From the NCBI GenBank assembly GCA_032433765.1, contig JAVIAB010000049.1:21394779-21458778 (forward strand): a stretch of DNA of 64,000 nucleotides. Direction: 5' to 3'. Positions 54,201 to 60,200 of this stretch are shown one piece after another. The translations under genes were made by a program, and so were the position numbers. The stretch is from Megaustenia siamemsis (taxonomy: Eukaryota; Mollusca; Gastropoda; Stylommatophora; Ariophantidae). Numbering within the stretch: position 1 is the stretch's first letter; each line of letters starts with the position of its first letter. The notes below the pieces were generated by a model that was not told the DNA's origin, did not search any database, and saw only the letters and a program-made list of their open reading frames with translations.

Positions 54201-57200
54201 ATCTTGCAAAGATCTTTTATCAGATCTCGTCATTTGTCTCTCTACTCTGCAAGTATCTTGATCACATTGAGGGAGCCGATTCCTGCTGCCTTTGCCTCTC
54301 TGGTCAATGTTCTTCTCTATGTTTCTCTAGGTCAGCCTCTTTTCCACCTATCTGTTGTTTCCCACTTGAGCGCTTGCTTTGCTATTCAGTTATTATCTCT
54401 TCTCATCACATGTCCAAACTTAGTCCTTTAACACTAAAGACTAAACTCTTAATATATATATATCAAACTTGTGTGCTTAGCACACTAATATATGGATCTG
54501 AAACCTGGACGATATACTCAAACCAGGAAAAAGACTAAATGTCTTCCACATGCGATGTCTCCGCAAAATAATGCTAACGTGCTAAGACACCAACAATCAT
54601 GTCGATGCTCAGATGTCGAAGACTAAGATGGCTGGGCATGTCAAACGAATGGAAGAAAAGCGTGTTCCTAGGCAAGTACTATATGGTGAACTAATACAAG
54701 GAAAAAGACAAATCGGCAGACCTAAGTTACAATATAGGGATATCTGCAAATCATCTCTGAAAGACTTCTCCATATGTGAAAATGACTGGGAACATCTGGC
54801 AAGTAATCGCACATCATGGAGAACTTGTATAAGGGACAGTATAACATCATTTGAGACTGTGCTAAGACAAAACTTAGAAGAGAAAAGACTCATGAAAAAG
54901 GATGGTAAACCCTGTGGATCAGCGAGCCTGACTTGTTCATTATGTGACTGTGTGTGTTTGTCAAACATTGGTAGAATTAGACACAAGAGAAGCACAAGCC
55001 ACAAGAAATACACAATAGCCTCCACTAGACCGTCTGACAAGACGAAAAAGGCCATATACATATATACATGTCCAACATATGTTTAACACTATTAAATATA
55101 AAACTAAATCTTTAAATATATATTGTCATGATCATTAATCTCCAAGAATAAATTAACATGAAAGTTAATTAATTTATGGAGCAATGGTTGGTCTAAAAGT
55201 AACACATCAAACTCTACTTATTGCCAATGCCAATATATATCTCATGATTTTGGTGCTCTTATCTCTATTTATTGTCAGTCCTAGCTGTTGTAAGCTCATG
55301 TCAAGTATGCTCATTTTATCTTGCAAATATGTGAGAGGAATCCAGCCTTTAATGGGTACCGGATTTATTTCTGGGAAAGTAAAGCGGCACGGGCGTAATA
55401 CCTACCACATTACCTCAAAAACATATGCCAAAGGTCTGTAAAATTTAAGGTTACTAACAACTTATTCCCTATACGCCACTTAGCATGACTAGGGTATTTT
55501 ACTTTTACTTTATGTGAGAGGAAATGATAAATAACTGTCGAGATCGAAAGTTGTGGAGAGACATGATCACCTACGCTAATGTGAGAGGAGAGCTATGTCA
55601 TCATCAAAATCTAGGTCATCCAGTTGCAATGGATTCCATTTTCTGTTCATCATCATCATCAAGCACCGGGCCTGCTGGCGTAGGTGATCATGTCTCTCCA
55701 CAACTTTCGATCACGACAGTTATTTATCATTTCTGTTGTTGGCCTTCTGTCAAGCCATTCTCTTAAGCTGTCTGATATTGTTTCTCTTTGCTTCCCTCTA
55801 TGTCTTCGTCTCTCAATTTTTCCAGTTACTACAATATATTCCAGCTGTTCTCTTCTCATTTCATAGCCAAAAAATGATGATTGTTTCTTCCTAATATTGG
55901 AAATTAGCTCTCTTTTTGCTTTGGCCACTTTCAGAATATTTTCATTACTCTTCTTAGCTGTCCATTGTATTCTCAACATTCTTCTGTAAAACCACATTTC
56001 TACAGACTCCAGTGATTTTCTTATCTGTTGTCCTATTATCCATGATTCACATCCATATGTTAAGACTGCTCTACTTAACATTTAAGAACTCTTTTTCTTG
56101 TTTCTATTGTCAAAAATGGATTGCATTTTATCTTCCTCATTTTTTGGAAAGCTGCCTTTGCCTGAGCCATTCTGCATCTCACCTCTGTTGTACATCTTCT
56201 GTCTGAGGTTAACAAAGTTCCCAAATATTTAAATTCAGTTTTAGGTTACTCTATGTTATTCTTGTAATCCAATCTATGGTCAGTAAAAAGAGAAATGTAG
56301 GTAGCAAGCAGTTATCCGTGGAAGAAATTTCTCGCTTCTTAAACCAGTTTAGATTATTTTGTTGTGGTTGTTTCATTACTAGTTAGCTATGTGGTATTAG
56401 TTTTATTAACTTACATATCTGTGTGTGTATTGTTTGTTCCTGCTGAAGACCTATTGAGCCGAAACATCATTCAAATTTGTGTCATCTCTCAATTATATAA
56501 AGCTTTTATCATACCATTTTTTCTATTTTTTTTTTCAATCCTCCCTCACATTTAGCTTTACTGCAGCTTTGCATTTTTATGCATTTCTTTGCCTTGACCT
56601 CTTCATTCCTGTTCCTATTTCAAATGTCTCTATAAACTGTCCTCTATGTATAATACTACATTTCATAAACTGCGTAATTTGCTACATAAAATCAAGAAGG
56701 ATCAAAATAGGATTATCTAGTAACTTACTGGATGACAGCACCAAACACTGTACCAAGAATTATCAAAATGCTGGAAAAAAATCAAAACAGAATAATCAAA
56801 AAAACTTGTAATATCATAGAGAATCATAGTTCATCACAAATAATTAAATAACAATGTGTGTTAAGTAAATCTTATGTTAAGCCAGTCTTAACATATGGAT
56901 GTGAATCATGGACAGCAAAGAGAAAAGATACCAGAGAGCTAAAGAGAATGGCTTGGCAAAAGATCAACAATAGAAATAATAAATAACTGTCGAGATCGAA
57001 AGTTGTGGAGAGACATGATCACCTACGCCAGCAGGCATGGTACTTGTTGATGATAATTAATTAAGTAAAAAACTTAAGACTATTCAAATCAAACATACTA
57101 TCAACCCTTACATATGCATGCGAGAGCTGAAAAACAACAAGAGACATAGAAACAAAGTTGAATGCATTTGAAAATAAATATCTAAGAAAATACTTGGTAT

Positions 57201-60200
57201 GTTGTTGTTGTTGCGTTCGCCAGTTTTCAACTCTGATGAAGTCCCTAGAACTAGGATCTGAATTTTGCATGTTAATCCATTTTTCCTGGCAGCCGTGAGG
57301 AAAGGGATCCCTCGCCACACAGGCAGATAACTCCAACTTCGGAGGTACTCATGTTTTGGTATAGTGTGGAACAAATTCAAAACAAATGAGAAAATTAGAG
57401 AAATCACCAATCATCAGTAGTCAAGAAAAAATGATAGACATGTTGGACATGTGATGAGAAGAGATGATAATCGAATAACAAAGCAAGCCCTCAAGTGGGA
57501 AACAGCAGGTAGGAGGAAAAGAGGCTGACCCGTGAAACACTGAGATGAACATTGATCAGAGAAGCAAAGGCAGCAGGAATCGACTCCCTCAATGAGATAA
57601 AGATGCTTGCACAGAGATGCAAAGGCAGCAGGAATCGACTCCCTCAATGAGATTGAGATGCTTGCACACAGAGAAGCAAAGGCAGCAGGAATCGACTCCC
57701 TCAATGAGATAAAGATGCTTGCACAGAGATACAAAGGCAGCAGGAATCGACTCCCTCAATGAGATTGAGATGCTTGCACACAGAGAAGCAAAGGCAGCAG
57801 GAATCGACTCCCTCAATGAGATAAAGATGCTTGCACAGAGATGCAAAGGCAGCAGGAATCGACTCCCTCAATGAGATTGAGATGCTTGCACACAGAGAAG
57901 CAAAGGCAGCAGGAATCGACTCCCTCAATGAGATAAAGATGCTTGCACAGAGATGCAAAGGCAGCAGGAATCGACTCCCTCAATGAGATTGAGATGCTTG
58001 CACACAGAGAAGCAAAGGCAGCAGGAATCGACTCCCTCAATGAGATAAAGATGCTTGCACAGAGATGCAAAGGCAGCAGGAATCGACTCCCTCAATGAGA
58101 TAAAGATGCTTGCACAGAGATGCAAAGGCAGCAGGAATCGACTCCCTCAATGAGATTGAGATGCTTGCACAGAGATGCAAAGGCAGCAGGAATCGACTCC
58201 CTCAATGAGATTGAGATGCTTGCACAGAGATGCAAAGGCAGCAGGAATCGACTCCCTCAATGAGATTGAGATGCTTGCACAGAGATGCAAAGGCAGCAGG
58301 AATCGACTCCCTCAATGAGATTGAGATGCTTGCACACAGAGAAGCAAAGGCAGCAGGAATCGACTCCCTCAATGAGATTGAGATGCTTGCACAGAGATGC
58401 AAAGGCAGCAGGAATCAGCTCTCCCAATGGGATCAAGATGCTTGCACAGAGATGCAAAGGCACAGAGATACAAAGGCACAGAGATACAAAGGCACAGAGA
58501 TACAAAGGCACAGAGATACAAAGGCACAGAGATACAAAGGCACAGAGATACAAAGGCACAGAGATACAAAGGCACAGAGATACAAAGGCACAGAGATACA
58601 AAGGCACAGAGATACAAAGGCACAGAGATACAAAGGCACAGAGATACAAAGGCACAGAGATACAAAGGCACAGAGATACAAAGGCACAGAGATACAAAGG
58701 CAGTGGGAATCAGCTCTCTCAATTGGATTGAGATGCTTGCACAGAACAGAGACAAATGGCAAGATTTGATAAAAGATCTTTGCAAGGATTGAGACTGCTA
58801 GAACGAACATTTAGAATAAGAGAAAGAGTATCTGGGTCTATGCCCTATGGGCCGGCCATAGCTTGAAAGGTCAATAGATAGATTAAGTAAAAAAGATAGA
58901 AATTATAATCAGAATAGCAAAGGCAGCAACAACTTTCAGAAAATCTTGATGATATATGAAAACTGAGTAAACACAAAAGCAAAGCTCAGGATATTCAAAT
59001 CAAAGTATTATCCATCCTCACTTATGCATGTGAGAGCTGGAAAACGACTAAAGAAACAGAAAATAAATTTTATCCATTTTAAAACAAATGCCTCAGGAAA
59101 TATACTTTGTATCATCATCATCATCATCAGGTTACCGGGCCTGCTGGTGTAAGTGATCATGTCTCTCCACAACTTTCGATCTCGACAGTTATTTACCATT
59201 TCTGTTGTTGACCTTCTGCCAAGCCATTCTCTTAAGCTGTCTGTTATCTTTTCTCTTTGCTTCCCTCTATCTCTTCGTCCCTCAATTTTCCCAGCTGTTC
59301 TCTTCTCATTACATGGCCAAAAAATGATGACTGTTTCTTCCTAATATTGGAAATTAGCTCTCTTTTGCTTTGACCTCTTTCAGAACATTTTCATTACTCT
59401 TCTTAGCTGTCCATGGTATTCTCAACATTCTTCTGTAAAACACATTTCTACAGACTCCAGTGATTTTCTTGTCTGTTGTCCTATTGTCCATGATTCACAT
59501 CCATATGTTAAGACTGGCTCTACATAAAATTTAAGAACTATTTTTCTTGTTTCTATTGTCAAAAATGGATTGCATAATATCTTCCTCATTTTTTGTAAAG
59601 CTGCTGTGAAAGGACAATAGACACGAAGCAAAAGTTCCATCCCCTGCCTTTCTATGTGTATGGGAATATGTAATTCATGACCATATCTTTCCATGACCAT
59701 GCACATTTTTGGATATGGTCAATATCACACTGCCTTTACTTCCGGAAACAAAGGCTGGGGTAATCATTGAGGCTGGGGTAATCATTGAGGCTGGGGTAAT
59801 CATTGAGGCTGGGGTAATCATCGAGGCTGGGGTAATCATTGAGGCTGGGGTAATCATTGAGGCTGGGGTAATCATTGAGGCTGAGGTAATCATTGAGGCT
59901 GGGGTAATCATTGAGGCTGGGGTAATCATTGAGGCTGAGATAATCATTGAGGCTAGGGTAATCATTGAGGCTGAGGTAATCATTGGAAACTTGTTGGTCC
60001 AAAAATAAATAATCTGCCATTTCTGAGAATTGAACCCAGACCCTTCCTAACTGGAAATGAGTGCCCTGCCCTAACCACTCAGCCACCATGTGTAGTGAGA
60101 ACTAGACAATTTTCTTCCCAAATAACTAATATTTTACACTAAAAAATGTTCTTTCTAAATAACAAATATTTTACACTAAAAAATGTTCTTCCTAAATAAC

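Larger units (their letters stand above)
57065..58885 (+). mobile_element. LINE-A fragment greatly expanded by internal tandem arrays
   Basis: Starts with KTLRLFKSNILSTLTYACES-type sequence and KYLRKYLV. A SINE-3 piece (57198-57354, minus, in a repeated TTGGTAT target) interrupts it. It resumes with VWNKFKTNEKIREITN and DRHVGHVMRRDDNRITKQA, then enters the 54/58-bp and 16-bp arrays, and finally ends normally with SLNWIEMLAQNRDKWQDLIK, DLCKD, the family 3' sequence and an ATAG tail at 58870. Confidence 0.85.

Noticed and set aside
58230..58810. Frames of repeated HRDTKAQRYKGTEIQ and LCLCISVPLYLCAFVS
   Set aside because: Readings of the 16-bp array. After three units any frame returns, and there is no independent coding signal.
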